64,000 bases of DNA from contig NC_134112.1 of assembly GCF_040939455.1 (NCBI RefSeq), forward strand, positions 19,866,501 to 19,930,500. The letters are read 5' to 3'. Source of the DNA: Microcebus murinus. Lineage: Eukaryota; Chordata; Mammalia; Primates; Cheirogaleidae. Within the stretch, counting starts at the first letter, position 1. Every line of letters starts with the position of its first letter. Positions 50,741 through 62,828 of this stretch are shown in pieces. Both the position numbers and the translations under genes were made by a program. The notes beneath the pieces were generated by a model. That model had not been told where the DNA came from, made no database searches, and worked only from the letters and a program-made list of their open reading frames with translations.

Positions 50741-51048
50741 TTTTTTTTTTTTTGAGACAGTCTCACTTTGTTACCCAGGCTAGAGTGAGTGCTGTGGCGT
50801 CAGCCTAGCTCACAGCAACCTCAAACCCCTAGGCTCAAGCTATCCTCTTGCCTCAGCCTCCCGATTAGCTGGGACTACAGGCATGTGCCACCATGCCTGG
50901 CTAATTTTTTCTATATATATTTTTAGTTGGCCAATTAATTTCTTTCTATTTTTTAGTAGACAGGGTCTCGCTCTTGCTCAAGCTGGTTTCGAACTCCTGA
51001 CCTCAAGCTATCCGCCCGCCTTGGCTCCCAGAGTGCTAGGATTACATT
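50741..51048 (-). mobile_element. Strepsirrhine-type Alu, minus strand
   Basis: Reverse-complement Alu with 'gctgtggcgtcagcctagct' and 'cacagcaacctcaaacccct' in one arm. Between the arms is a characteristic segment, 'ttctatatatatttttagtt' then 'aatttctttctattttttag', which I associate with lemur Alus. Flanked by cactctagtctt (50729-50740) and caccctagtctt (51049-51060), an 11/12 duplication. This is the best single clue to the host lineage. Confidence 0.95.
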
Positions 51049-51328
51049 CACCCTAGTCTTACTCTACATGCTGACTTCTGCTCATGATGCTGATTAGACA
51101 TTTTCTTCATTTCTCCCCATCAAAGATAATAGGACCAAGTCAGAGCTTTTATTATACTTTTATTATACTTTTCTTTGTAAGAAGAAAAGCTTTTATTATA
51201 CTTTTGTTTGTAAATGTCCCTGAAGTTGTAATGCTTTACACACAGCACAACTGTGGTGGGGTAGGGATAGAGAAGTAGAAGGGAGAATGGTGATGATAAA
51301 AAAAAATGTACAGTATTAGAATCCTCTA

Positions 51329-51653
<325 letters not shown>

Positions 51654-51769
51654 AGAATCCTCCAAATGTGGTCTTATCTAAGATAAGCTTGAGATCTAAT
51701 ATATTACACCCAGACTCAAAGTCACTCACTTTCTTTCATTTACATAATTCAACACAAGACATTCAGGAT

Positions 51770-52530
51770 AAAATCAAGAATAAGGCAAGAGGCTCTCCCC
51801 TCAAGGAGCCCACAGTGGACTTGAAAAGATGGCGTGATGGCAGAAGAATGAACACTGGTTCTGCCATAACTGATTCAGGAACATTCATTAGGGCTGACCT
51901 TGCCACAGAGGTGCCAGAACTTCTCCCCAGGGGATACATTACTATTTCCAAGTATGGGAAGTACTATCACATAGTAGAAGAATTAGATGACAGTGAGGGA
52001 GCTGCAAAGGGCAGAAGTCATGTTAAGAATTATGTAATAATTATAGATGTTCACATAGTTAGCTGTCTCGGGAAAAAGGGAACTTCATGCTGTATAAAAG
52101 TGTTTTTAAGGGTCTGAGCTCCTTGGTCTTTGGCGCTTTCTTGAAAGTCTCCTTGTGAGTTGTAGAATGCAACACGAAAGAAGGATCATTTCACAAGGTG
52201 CAGGCCTGTCTGTCCCTCTGGCTGTCCTGGGACAAATATTTGGTTCCAGCTCAATGCTGCCTCCAACTCCCAGATATTTGTCTCTCCTGGAGATGTTTGG
52301 CTCCTGGCTCAGGGCTGGCTCCAGGATTCTGTCTTTCTGTGTGTCTGTCCTTTCTGAGGCAGGTGTTTTCTCCAGACCTGAGCCTCCATCTAGGCCCAGG
52401 CAACATCCTAGGCTTCCTGGGTAAAGAAGCTGAGCTTGGCCAACTACATCTCCTTTCGTAGCTTTGTGATCTCCCCGAGAGCATCAGAGAAGAGCTCCCT
52501 CCAGGGTTCATAATGTTGAACAGGATGCTT
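51770..52530. other. Unexplained, GC-richer, low-repeat segment
   Basis: No named repeat except a short ancient-repeat word at 51795-51825 ('ctcccctcaaggagcccaca'). It holds a TATA-like 'gctgtataaaagtg' at about 52090-52103 followed by 'ggtctgagctccttggtctt', as in some LTR promoters. On the minus strand near 52460-52505 a short frame reads EELFSDALGEITKLRKEM, which looks protein-like but stops at once. Options are a decayed LTR, a retropseudogene remnant or unique sequence. I cannot decide between them. Confidence 0.35.
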
Positions 52531-54309
52531 TACAACTCCTAGATTCTGAGATTTTTGCCTTAATATGTTCATTTCCTTTCATGTATATGTATCTTTTAAT
52601 AAAACACTTAAAATGGTGCTTGACATATTACACACTCAATAAATGTTTCTCATTATCATTATTGTTGCCATAACTTTCCCCAATTTATTGTCAACTAAAG
52701 GGCAGGTATTTCATCATAAACTTCTTTAGATCAACATAACACCTAACTAATCAAGTCATTTTCATACAGGAGATAAGGGGGGAAAAGTATCTTTAATAAA
52801 ATATATTTCCTTAGTATAAAATCTGCTGTCATTTAAGATATGGCCATAAAGTTTTACAGAAATATTATCACGTTAATTTTTCAAAGGAAATTTAATTCAT
52901 TCAGGTTCTAGAAGGATTCTGAATAAGCATCCACATGCAGGTGGAAAAACTAGGGGTACAGCCTAAATATATATAAAGAATAAAATTTCTTATACAAAAA
53001 ATGAAATAAAGCTATATAGAGTTATTCTATTCAACTATAACTTTTCAATAAAAACATGTTATAATATCTTAAAATAGATACATATAAACAACTGGGATTA
53101 TTACAACATGTCTAAAAGAATTGTATCATCTGGGTTCTGATGTAAAAAAATCTATATTTCAAGGTACCTGAAGGAAATGAAGGAGCCAGCCATGGGAATA
53201 TCAGTGGGAAGCACATTCTAAGCTAAGGGAACTATAAATACAAAGGAACTGAGGCAGGAATGTGCTTTTAGGAACACTAAGGAGACCAGTTTGGATGAGT
53301 CAACAGTTCTTTATGCTGTACTCTAACAAGATATTACACAAGTTTTTGTTAAATCATCCATGTAGGTATTGCAACAAAATCTGGAAAAAAGGCATAATCA
53401 AGTATGTCCAGGCAATCAATCCACCACAAATTATTGTGAAAATCAGAATCTACCACTGGGTAAAACATGAATAGGATTCTCAGCAGAATACCAATAGTAT
53501 GCCCAAGATCATCTGGCCAGGGCTGAGTTCTTGATGGGGAACGACAAACCCAATTAGCACGTACCCTGATGCCTTTGAAAGTGCTGGATTTAGTCCTCAC
53601 TCACACCTTACACTGGACATGGGTGTTGGATGAAAGAAAGCAGGGGACGTTGTGGGCTAGCCAAGAAAGGCAGCAGTGCCGTAAACTCTTCCCCCAGAGG
53701 AGACAAATGTCCTGTCTAAGTTGCCTACAACTGGAGCTCCTTCCCTACTCCTGGCAGACAACAAAAATCTCTGACAAAAAAAAAAAAAAAATGTGGGCAA
53801 GTTTGAATTTTTCACTTCTCCTTTTACGAAAATTTGAATTATCTCAACAGGGGCCTGTTAACTCACTGAGAGACCCATTTCAATCCACCATATTGGGCAA
53901 ACAAAGATAAAATAACAGATAAAAGTCATGTGTAGTAAGTTCAAAGGAAAGAGACAAATCACAGGAATGAAATTTGCTTTATGAAAGAGAGGCAATGCAA
54001 AACTATCCTTAGTTTGTAGTTTTAACAAAATTCCAGGTAACACTGCATCTATTAATTCATTCAAAAAATATTGAGTGATAAGTGCTAAGGAGACAACGGT
54101 GAACAATACATACATAGTTCTAATCCCCATCCTAGTGAGAAGGGAAGAAAATGAACAAGTAAATAACATATGAAACAGAACATATGAAAGTACTATGACA
54201 CAGAGAAAAAGGGTGCTGAGATAAAGATACTATGGTGAAGGAAGACAACACTGAGAAGGTGACATCGATGGCAGTACTAACCATAATAATGATGAAAATA
54301 ATACTAGCA

Positions 54310-54505
54310 GCTAAAATAGACCTAGCACTTAGAATGTATCAGGAAATTACTGTGTGCTTTTTAGGGATTATTTCATTTGATTCATATATATTATTTTCAT
54401 AGTATTTTACTGCCATTTTATAAATTAAAAAACAGATGGTTAAGTAATTTTTCCAAAGTCATTCAGAAGAATTGTAAGCTAGAGCTGGAATCTAAACTAT
54501 CATTT
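54310..54505 (+). mobile_element. MIR SINE, diverged
   Basis: 'gacctagcacttagaatgta', 'tttactgccattttataaat', 'agtaatttttccaaagtcat' in MIR order. Confidence 0.6.
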
Positions 54506-56148
54506 AAGTCTATACCCCACATTCCTAATCATTTCATGCGTAAAGCTTGGACCTTAAGGATGGGAAGAACAGTCCAGGTAGAGGGAATGGCAAGCACAAA
54601 GACCTCAGGGCAGAAAAAGACATGTACCAGGAACTTAAAGAAGGTCAGAGTAGGAAGAAAGCACTCCTAGAAGAAGATGGACATTAGGCCAGGGTCAGAA
54701 CACATAGGGAGACCAATATCAATTGGTAAAGAGTTTGGTTATTATTATAAATGCCAAAGATTTTAACCTGGAGGGTGGCATGATATGAGTTGTGTTTGTT
54801 TCCTTATTTGTTTTTTATCACAAGAGCTACCAAGTGGAAAATGAATTAGAAAGGGGAAAGAATAAATGTGCAATTAGGACATTATAACCATGGTTCAGAC
54901 AGATGATGGTACCATATGGAGCAATCAAGAATATCATGTTAGAAAGAAAATCCCTACTTATCCTCTGAGAAAAACTTAAAATCTAGTAAAGTTTTATATC
55001 AGTGACTTTAGTAACATAAATTATCCAATCTTCAATTTCTTCATCTACACAAAGGGAAAAATAAAACACATCTCACAAGAGATTTTTGCAGAGATCAAAT
55101 ATAATTCTGTATTGCAAAGATCTATACAAATGCAATTTGCATTATTAAAATTTAGGTCAAACAAAATTAGATGCTCAAAATGTTGGACAAAAAATACTGA
55201 AACTATCTGATATAAGAAGTGTAGAATGAAACATCTAAAAATCTAAAACTCTAGATACCTAATAGGTATTCTTTGTGACAAACTATAATACATTAATGTC
55301 ATCAAATAATAAAAACTCATAAAAACATTTAAATAGATGTGGTATTTTCTGTAAACTTTAAATTTGGGGCTTCTATTTTTTCTTATTTTCATCAACATAT
55401 GCAGGAGAAAAATAATTTTCTTCAATAAAAAATTTACAATCAGAATTGGGCTGTAGAAAGATAGACACAATATTTTTAAGATGAATTTTTTTCAGATTGT
55501 CAAAACTCAACAAGGATCAATAAGTCAAAGATTGATAAGGCATTACTGTGGTTATTAAGTTTTCTTAGTATTAGTATTCCAAAGCGGTTAACATTGCCCC
55601 TGGAGACTTTCCAGAGCATACATTTCATGGAAACAAGAAATGAATTTTTCTATTTATAATAAAAGAACATGAATTTTAAAATATGCCCTTAAAAAATTAG
55701 TAATCAAAATGGCTGCCAAATGAACATTCAATTTGTTCTCTTTTCCTTTGCATCTTATAATAGCAGCTCAGTGGAAATAACCATTTCAGCTTCCAAATAA
55801 AATAAACTTAGATGATCAGAGCCCAGTCAATTGTCATTCCACTCTACTACAATTGGAGAAAATAATATATTAAATTAAGCAAGGCACAAAAATACCTCAT
55901 GTTGGTCTCCATTTATATCAGAACATCTGAAGTTCATCAATATAAATATTGTTTATATTCATATCACAATGAATCTAGACAATTTATGCTATTTGGAAAT
56001 TTGTGAGATGGAAAAGCAGAGGAATGCTTTTTAAATCAAAATCTGGAGGAAGCAATATAAATAATTTCAGTAGATATGAGTATAATATTCTAAATATATA
56101 ACCTCTTCAATATTAGAAACTATGAATAGTTTCTTGATATTTACTTTT

Positions 56149-57896
56149 CTTTTTTAATCATATAACTTTATTTTTTATTATTTTTGTCTTCTCATTTTTG
56201 TTATTTTGATAGAATTAGGAGGTACAAATTGAATTATGTTACATGTATATATTGTATAGTGGTGAAATCTGGGCTTTTGTACTCATCACCTGAATAATGT
56301 ACATTGTACCCTATTTTTCATCCCCCACTCCCTCCAAGCCTCCCCACTTTTGAGTCTCCAGTGTCCATTATAACCAGTCTGTGTGTCCTTATATGGCCAT
56401 AGTTTAGCTCCTACTTATAAGTGAGAACATGAGGCATTTTTCTGTTCATGAGTTACTTCACTTAGGATAATAGCCTCTAGTTTGATCCCAGATGCTGCAA
56501 AAGCCATTATTTCATTCTTTCTTATGGCTGAATAGTATTCCATGGTATACATACACCACATTTTCCTCATCTACTTATTGGCCGATGGACACTTAAGTTG
56601 ATTCCATGTCTTAGTGATTGTGAATTATGCTACAATAAACATGTAAGTACAGATATCTTTTTGATATAATGATTTCTTTTCCTATGGTTAGATACCCATT
56701 AGTGGGATTGGGGGAGCAAATGATAGAGCTACTTTTAGTTCTTTGAGAAATCCTCACAGAGGTTGCACTAATGTACATTTCCACCAACAGTGTATAAGTA
56801 AGTGTTCCCTTTTTATCACATTCTTGCTAACATCTATTGTTTTTTAACTTTTTAATAATGGTCATTCTAATTGGAATAAGATGGTATCTCATTGTGGTTT
56901 TAATTTGCATTTCTCTGATGATTAGTGATTTTAATCATTTTTTTCATATGTTTTTGATCATTTATCTTCTTTTGAAAAATACCTGTTTATATCATTTGCC
57001 ACTTTGTAATGGGGTTGTTTGTTTTATTCTTGGTGAGTTGTTTGAGTTCCTTATAGATTCTGGATATTAGTTTTTTTTTCAGATACATAGTTTGCAGGTA
57101 TTTTCACCCATTCTGTACATTGTCTATTTATTCTTTTGTTTATTTCTTTTGCTGTACAGAAGCTTTTTAGTTCAATTAAGTCCAATTTTCTATTATTATT
57201 TTTGTTGTATTTGCTTCTGAGTCTTAGTCATAAATTCTTTGCCTAGGCCTATGTCCAGAAGAGTTTTTCCTAGGTTTTCTACTGGGATTTCTAAGATTTC
57301 AGGCCTTACATTAAAGTCTTCAATCCACCTTGGGTTAATTTTTGTATATGGTGAGAAATAAGGATCCAGTTTAATTCTTCTGCATATGGCTATCCAATTT
57401 TCCCAGTACTATTTATCAAATAATGTATGTTTTTGTCTGCTTTGTCAAAGATCAGATGGTTGAGGGTACATGGTGTTATTTCTGGGTTCTCTATTCTGTT
57501 TCATTGATCTATGTGTCTACTTTTATACCAGTACCTTGCTATTTTGGTTATTACAGAATTGTAGCATAATTTGAAGTCAGGCAATGTGATGCCTCCAGTT
57601 ATGTTTTTTTTGCTTAGAATTGCTTTGGTTATTCAGGCCCTTTATTGGTTCTATATAAATCTTAGAATTATTTTTTCTAATTCTGTGAAAAATCACCTTG
57701 GTATTTTGATATGACTTGCACTGAATCTATAAATTGCTCTGGGAAGTATGAATTTTAACAATATTGGTTCTTTTGATCCATGAGCATGGAATGTTTTTCT
57801 ATTTGTTTGTGTTGCCTACAGTTTCTTTCATCAATGACTTGAACTTCTCCTAGTAAAGATCTTTCAACTTCTTTATTAATTTTATCCCCAGGTATT

Positions 57897-57927
<31 letters not shown>

Positions 57928-60889
57928 GCAGCTATAGTAAATGGGATTAAGTTCTTGATTTGGTTTTCAGCTTGGTCATCATTGGTATATAGAAATGCTA
58001 TTGATTTTTGCATGTTGATTTTATAACCTCAGACTGCTGAATTCATTTTTCAGATCTAGGACTCTTTTGGTGGAATCCTTAGGGTTTTCTAGGTATAAGA
58101 TCATATCATCAACAACTGGAGACAATTTGACTTCCTCTCTTCAAATCTGGATGCTCTTTATATCTTTCTTTTTCCTGACTGCTCTAGCAAGGACTTCTAG
58201 TACTATGTTGAATAGAAGTGGTGACAGTGAGCATCCTTTCCTTGTTCCAGTTCTTAGAGAGAATGCTTCCAACTTTACTCCATTCAGTATGATGTTGGCT
58301 ATGGGTTTTCATATATGGCTTTTATTATTTTGAGGGATTAATATGTTCCTTCTATGCTGAGGTTGTTGAGGGTTTTTATCATGAAGGGATGCTGGATTTT
58401 ATAAAATTTGATCAGATCTGCATCCCTTAAGATCATGTGGTTTTTGTTTTTAATTGTTTATGTGGTGAATTACATTTTTTAAATTGAGAACCTATATCTT
58501 TTTTAATTTAATTTTTTAGAGTAATTTTAGGTTCACAGCAAAATTAAAGGGAAGGCATAGAGATTCCCCATGACCCATTCCCAATATACATGCATAGCTT
58601 CCTCTATTATCAATATCTGCCACCAGAGTAGTATAATTGATGAACCTACACTGACACATCATAATCACTCAATGGTTTACACTGGGGTTTGCTTTTGTTG
58701 TACATTGAGTTTGTTGTACATGAGCTTAGGCAAATGTATGATGGCTTATGTGGTGAATTACATTTATTTACATGTGTATTCTGAACCATCCTTGCATTCC
58801 TGGGATGAAACCCACTTGATCATGAATTATTTTTTTGATGTGCTGCTGGATTTGGTTTGCTAGTATTTTGTTGAGTATTTTTGCATCTATGTTCAACAGA
58901 GATATTGTCTGCAGTTTTTGTTGCACTCTTTCCTAATTTGGGTATCAAGGTAATACTGTATTCATAGAATGCGTTAGGGAGGATTCCCTACTTCTCAATC
59001 TTTCGGAACAGTTTTACTAGGATTGGCACCAGTTCTTTGAATGTCTGGTAGAATTCAGCTGTGAATCCATCTAGTCCTGGGCTTTTCTTGTTGTTGTTGT
59101 TGTTGTTGTTGTGAGATTTTTTTATTACTGATTCAATTTTGCTACTCAGTTTTGTTTATATTTTCAAAAAACGAACTTTTTGTTTCATTGATCTTTTATA
59201 CTGTTTTGTTGGTCTCTCATTTAGTTCTGCTTTGATCTTTGTCATTTCTTTTCTTCTGCTACCTTTGGGTTTGGTTTGTTCTTCTTTTTCTAGTTCCTAG
59301 AGGTGTGATGTCCATTGTTAATTTGTGATCCTTCTACTTTTTTGATGTAGACATTTAATGCTATAAACTCCCTTCTTACAGCTGCTTTTGCTATATCCCA
59401 CAGATTTTGATATGCTATGCTCTTGTTTTCATTCATTCCAAAATTTTTTTTAATTTCCCTTTTTATTTCTTCATTGACCCAGTGATTGTTCAGGAGCAAG
59501 TTGCTTAACTTCCATGTATTTTGTATAGTTTCTGAAGTTTCTGCTTGCATTGATTTCTAGCTTTGTTGTACTGTGATCTGAGAAGATACTTGATATGATT
59601 TCGATTTTTTAAAATTTATTAAAATTTGTTTTGTGGCCTTATGTGGTTTATCTTGGAGAAAGTTCTGTGTGCTGATGAAAAGAATGTATATTCTGCAGAT
59701 TTGGGGTAGAATGTTCTGTAACTGTCTATTAAGTCCATTTGGTCTAAAGTCCACTTTAAGCCCACTGTTTCTTTATTGATTTTCTGTCTTGATGATCTGT
59801 CTAATGCTGTGAGTGAGGTGTTGAAGTCCCTCATTATTATTATATTGCTATTTATTTCTTCAGGTCTAGTAATATCTGTTTTGTGAATTTGGTTGCTCCA
59901 ATATTGGGTGCATAGTTATTAATATTTAGGATGGTTATATCCTCTTGCTAAATTGATCGCTTTATCATTCATTACATGATGATCTTCTTTGTCTTTTTTT
60001 TTTTTTTTACTATTTTTGATTTAAAGTCTGTTTTATCTGACATAAGTATAGCTACTTGTGTTTATTTTTGGTTTCCATTTGTGTGGGATATCTTTCTCTA
60101 CCCCTTTACTTTCAGTTTATATTGTGTCCTTATGGGTAAGGTGAGTTTCTTGTAAACAGGTTATAGTTGGATAGTGGCTTTTTTTATCCATTCTGCCAAT
60201 CTATATTTTTTAAATGTAGCATTTAATCCCTTTATGTTCAAAGTTAATATTGGTATATGAGGCTTTGTTCTTGTCACATTGCTAACTGTTCTCTGTTTAT
60301 TTAATAAATTCTTTTTTTTCTTTTTATCTTTGTGGTTTGCTGAACTGTGTATTGCCATTTAATTCCTGTCTTTTCCTCCTCTGAATGATTGTTTTATTAG
60401 GTCTTTAAGTTTTATATTCCATGCATTTTCATGATAGTTGAATACTGATCTATTGTTTCCATTTTTAAAACACCTTTGAGCATTTTCTGTAGGGCCAATC
60501 TAGTAGTCAGCATTTGATTGTCAGGGAAGGACTTTATTTATGAAGCTTATTCTGGCGGGACATAAAAATTCCTGGCTGATAGTTTATTTTTCTTTTAGCA
60601 CTTTCAAAATGCCATCCCATTCTCTTCTGGCCTGTAAGGTTTCTGCTGAGAAGTCTGCTGTTAGTCTGAGCTTCTGCTGGCTGTTAGCCAGTCCCTTGCC
60701 AGGCAAGTTGTCCTGAACTCTCTCCTTAAATATTTTTGGTGCTTCCCATTGCCTCCCTGGTGAATCCTAGCATTCTCTCCTAGACAATCTGTTCAAAATG
60801 TGAGAATATGCTTACTATTCTGGTTACTCTCCATGGAGGAAGCACATATTACCTGTGTCTAGTCAGCCATCTTGATTCTCTCTCTCAAC
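56149..60889 (-). mobile_element. Internally deleted L1, minus strand (both ends present)
   Basis: The 3' UTR lies at the left (from 56149) and the 5' terminus at the right (reverse complement of 'cagccatcttgattctctct', about 60867-60886). The decamer atttactttt at 56139-56148 and 60890-60899 is the likely target-site duplication. ORF2 runs from a start near 60358 (IPILTLNIKGLN) leftwards to about 56500 with many stops. Recognisable parts include DFNTSLTALDRSSRQKINKE (59.8 kb) and [20 protein letters not shown] (59.5 kb). Only about 530 bp separate the ORF2 start from the 5' end, so most of the 5' UTR and ORF1 are missing; a C-terminal ORF1 piece remains near 60.6 kb. Same strand as BBS9. It carries a (TTTA)n at 57894-57926 and a (TTG)n at 59091-59112. 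Confidence 0.93.
58478..58745 (-). mobile_element. Nested L1M-type 3'-UTR piece inside the minus-strand L1
   Basis: This 268-bp insert interrupts ORF2. It is flanked by a 20-bp exact duplication of L1 sequence, ttatgtggtgaattacattt, at 58458-58477 and 58746-58765. The body ('attttaggttcacagcaaaa', 'accagagtagtataattgat', 'cactgacacatcataatcac') matches the 3' UTR of an old L1 type. The T-rich left end is where its tail should be for minus orientation. Confidence 0.82.
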
Positions 60890-60899
60890 ATTTACTTTT

Positions 60900-61783
60900 T
60901 CCAAGCTGAATTTATATATTTGCATTATCCCTTGATAATGGGATGTATGTGCCTCTTGTTAATGCCTTTCTTTTTCAAAAACAGATAGCCTATTTTACTC
61001 TACTTACTACTATTAATATAAAAGTAATAACCAACTACAAGTACAAATGCATAAGTAGAAAATGAAAGCCCCCCTGCAAAAACTACAGACATTTTTTTAA
61101 TTGCAATGTAGTCAGCCAGACTATTTTAATGTGTGTGTTTGTGTATACATATGCACACTTTCCCCCAATACAAATTTGTTAAACACTTCCTTTCTTAATA
61201 TCTTACTTTATATCCATGAAGACGTACATAACTTTGTGAATTCAGTAGCTTCAGTATACTACATATATCAGAAATCACTTGTATATGGACTAGTTTGAAC
61301 TATCCTCATAAGTATGAAGCAAGCAAATCAATAAAGAATATTTAAATCTGAAGTTCTAACTTGATTATATAATTACTACATTTCTGACTACTGAAATTAG
61401 TCTCATCATGTCATTCACTTTTACTGTCATCTTTGCTAATATCCAAAAGGAGGAAACAAGAATATACGCAAAAAAAAAATCAATTCCTGTTTTTAGAAGT
61501 ATCCACAACGTACTTTGCCACACACTTATCTCAAAAACATTTTTCAATTCTTTAAATTCCTCTCTCAAACTATCGTCATCCCCAACACCAAAGTTACACA
61601 TCTCAAAGAAAACACAATCCTATCTTCATAATTTTTATATCCTATATAGTTAATAGCATGGCTCTTAGTTTTCTATATTTAACTGAACACTGCCCTTTGC
61701 AGGAATCACTGATGTGAGGATGCTCTGTGATGTGGTGTACTCAGAAGAAAATTTAACAAGAAATAATATATGGTTTTACTTAC
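60900..61783. other. Intron next to a BBS9 exon, no recognised repeat
   Basis: Contains the donor site GTAAGT at 61778-61783 (minus strand). Otherwise AT-rich, with no feature I can name. Confidence 0.5.
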
Positions 61784-61879
61784 GAGAAGTTTTGGAAGCA
61801 AGAACAGTCACTCGGGAACCTCCTAAGAAACGAAAACCCATTATATTCACCTGATCATCGTCTGACTGACTGGCAAAAC
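61784..61879 (-). CDS. BBS9: BBS9 internal coding exon (96 nt, phase 1-1)
   Basis: The minus-strand exon begins GT, completing a Gly codon, then reads FASQSDDDQVNIMGF and GGSRVTVLASKTS, and ends with C, the first base of a Gln codon finished by the exon at 49644-49816. I recognise this as BBS9 at roughly residues 565-596. The donor TCTC|GTAAGT is close to consensus after the junction. The acceptor is TTTTGTAG|GTTTTG. Its pyrimidine tract is largely a TTTC microsatellite (61889-61911 on the plus strand reads AAAG repeats). Both ends are in phase 1, so skipping it would keep the frame and remove 32 residues. It is the most 5' exon of the gene in this window. Confidence 0.96.
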
Positions 61880-61888
61880 CTACAAAAT

Positions 61889-61911
61889 AAAAAGAAAGAA
61901 AGAAAGAAAAA
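61889..61911. repeat. (AAAG)n microsatellite in a splice acceptor
   Basis: Four to five AAAG units on the plus strand, read as TTTC repeats in BBS9 sense. They start about 10 bp upstream of the exon's acceptor AG and form most of the polypyrimidine tract. Confidence 0.93.
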
Positions 61912-62828
61912 TATCACCTTATGTAACCCAAAGGCAAAATTAACACAACATTTGAAATATGAAGTACAGCTGAATGACAAATATTTATGTCACTAGTCCT
62001 GTATAAAGTCCATGTATAAGCTAAAATAGATTAACTTTGATTTCCATAGTAGCTTTCAATTGCTGGAATTTCTGCCTCTAACTAACACTATGAATAATCT
62101 AATTTCCTCTCTTTTAATGGTTGATTCCAGATATGGGACAAAACATACACAAAATTGACCTAGAATATTTTGTTAAACTAGATAGCAAAGAAGCAATCAG
62201 TGAACTAGTAGGATTGTATAAAAAGGACTTGAGAGCTGGCTTAAAGAGACTACCACTGGCCAGAAAAAAAATAATTGAGTATCAAAAAAGATAATTGCAG
62301 TCGAGCAAAATACACCAAATATATTTAAAGGCATGGGTTCATATAGATACTTACCAACAAAACAAACACAAATGGTCACTATTGGAAGAGCCAAGAGAAT
62401 CCATTCTATTTTAAACTCTACTTATTTTAAATACTTTTAAAATTAGTAATAAATAGAAATAACCAAGCATTTATCCTGACAATCCTACTCAAACAGCACC
62501 ACACAACCACTACTAGCTGAGAGAAAGGTTCTCTAAATAGAAATATTCCAGCTAAAAACTGAAGAAAGCTTAAAAGAAATAGAATATCATCATTTTTAGC
62601 CTGTAATGAACTAATGGATCTCAGCATTGAATATCATTTGGTTGGTACCATCACACAAAAAAGAGACAAACAAATATTTTGTCTGCTGAAAGTCTATACT
62701 ACCACCTATGAAGAACTCTGGCCAAAATAATCAATCTTGACTCTACTAGCTCTACATACAACTACCCATTTATAGGCAACAGGGCAGACAGAAGAAAATA
62801 CTAAAAAATCATCACAAGGGGTAAAGGA
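61912..62828. other. BBS9 intron, no recognised feature
   Basis: AT-rich sequence upstream of the 61784-61879 exon. Nothing recognised. Confidence 0.45.

Noticed and set aside
57894..59112. TTTA and TTG tandem repeats, considered as a CRISPR-like or satellite array
   Set aside because: They are ordinary microsatellites inside an L1, without spacers, and the host is a mammal.
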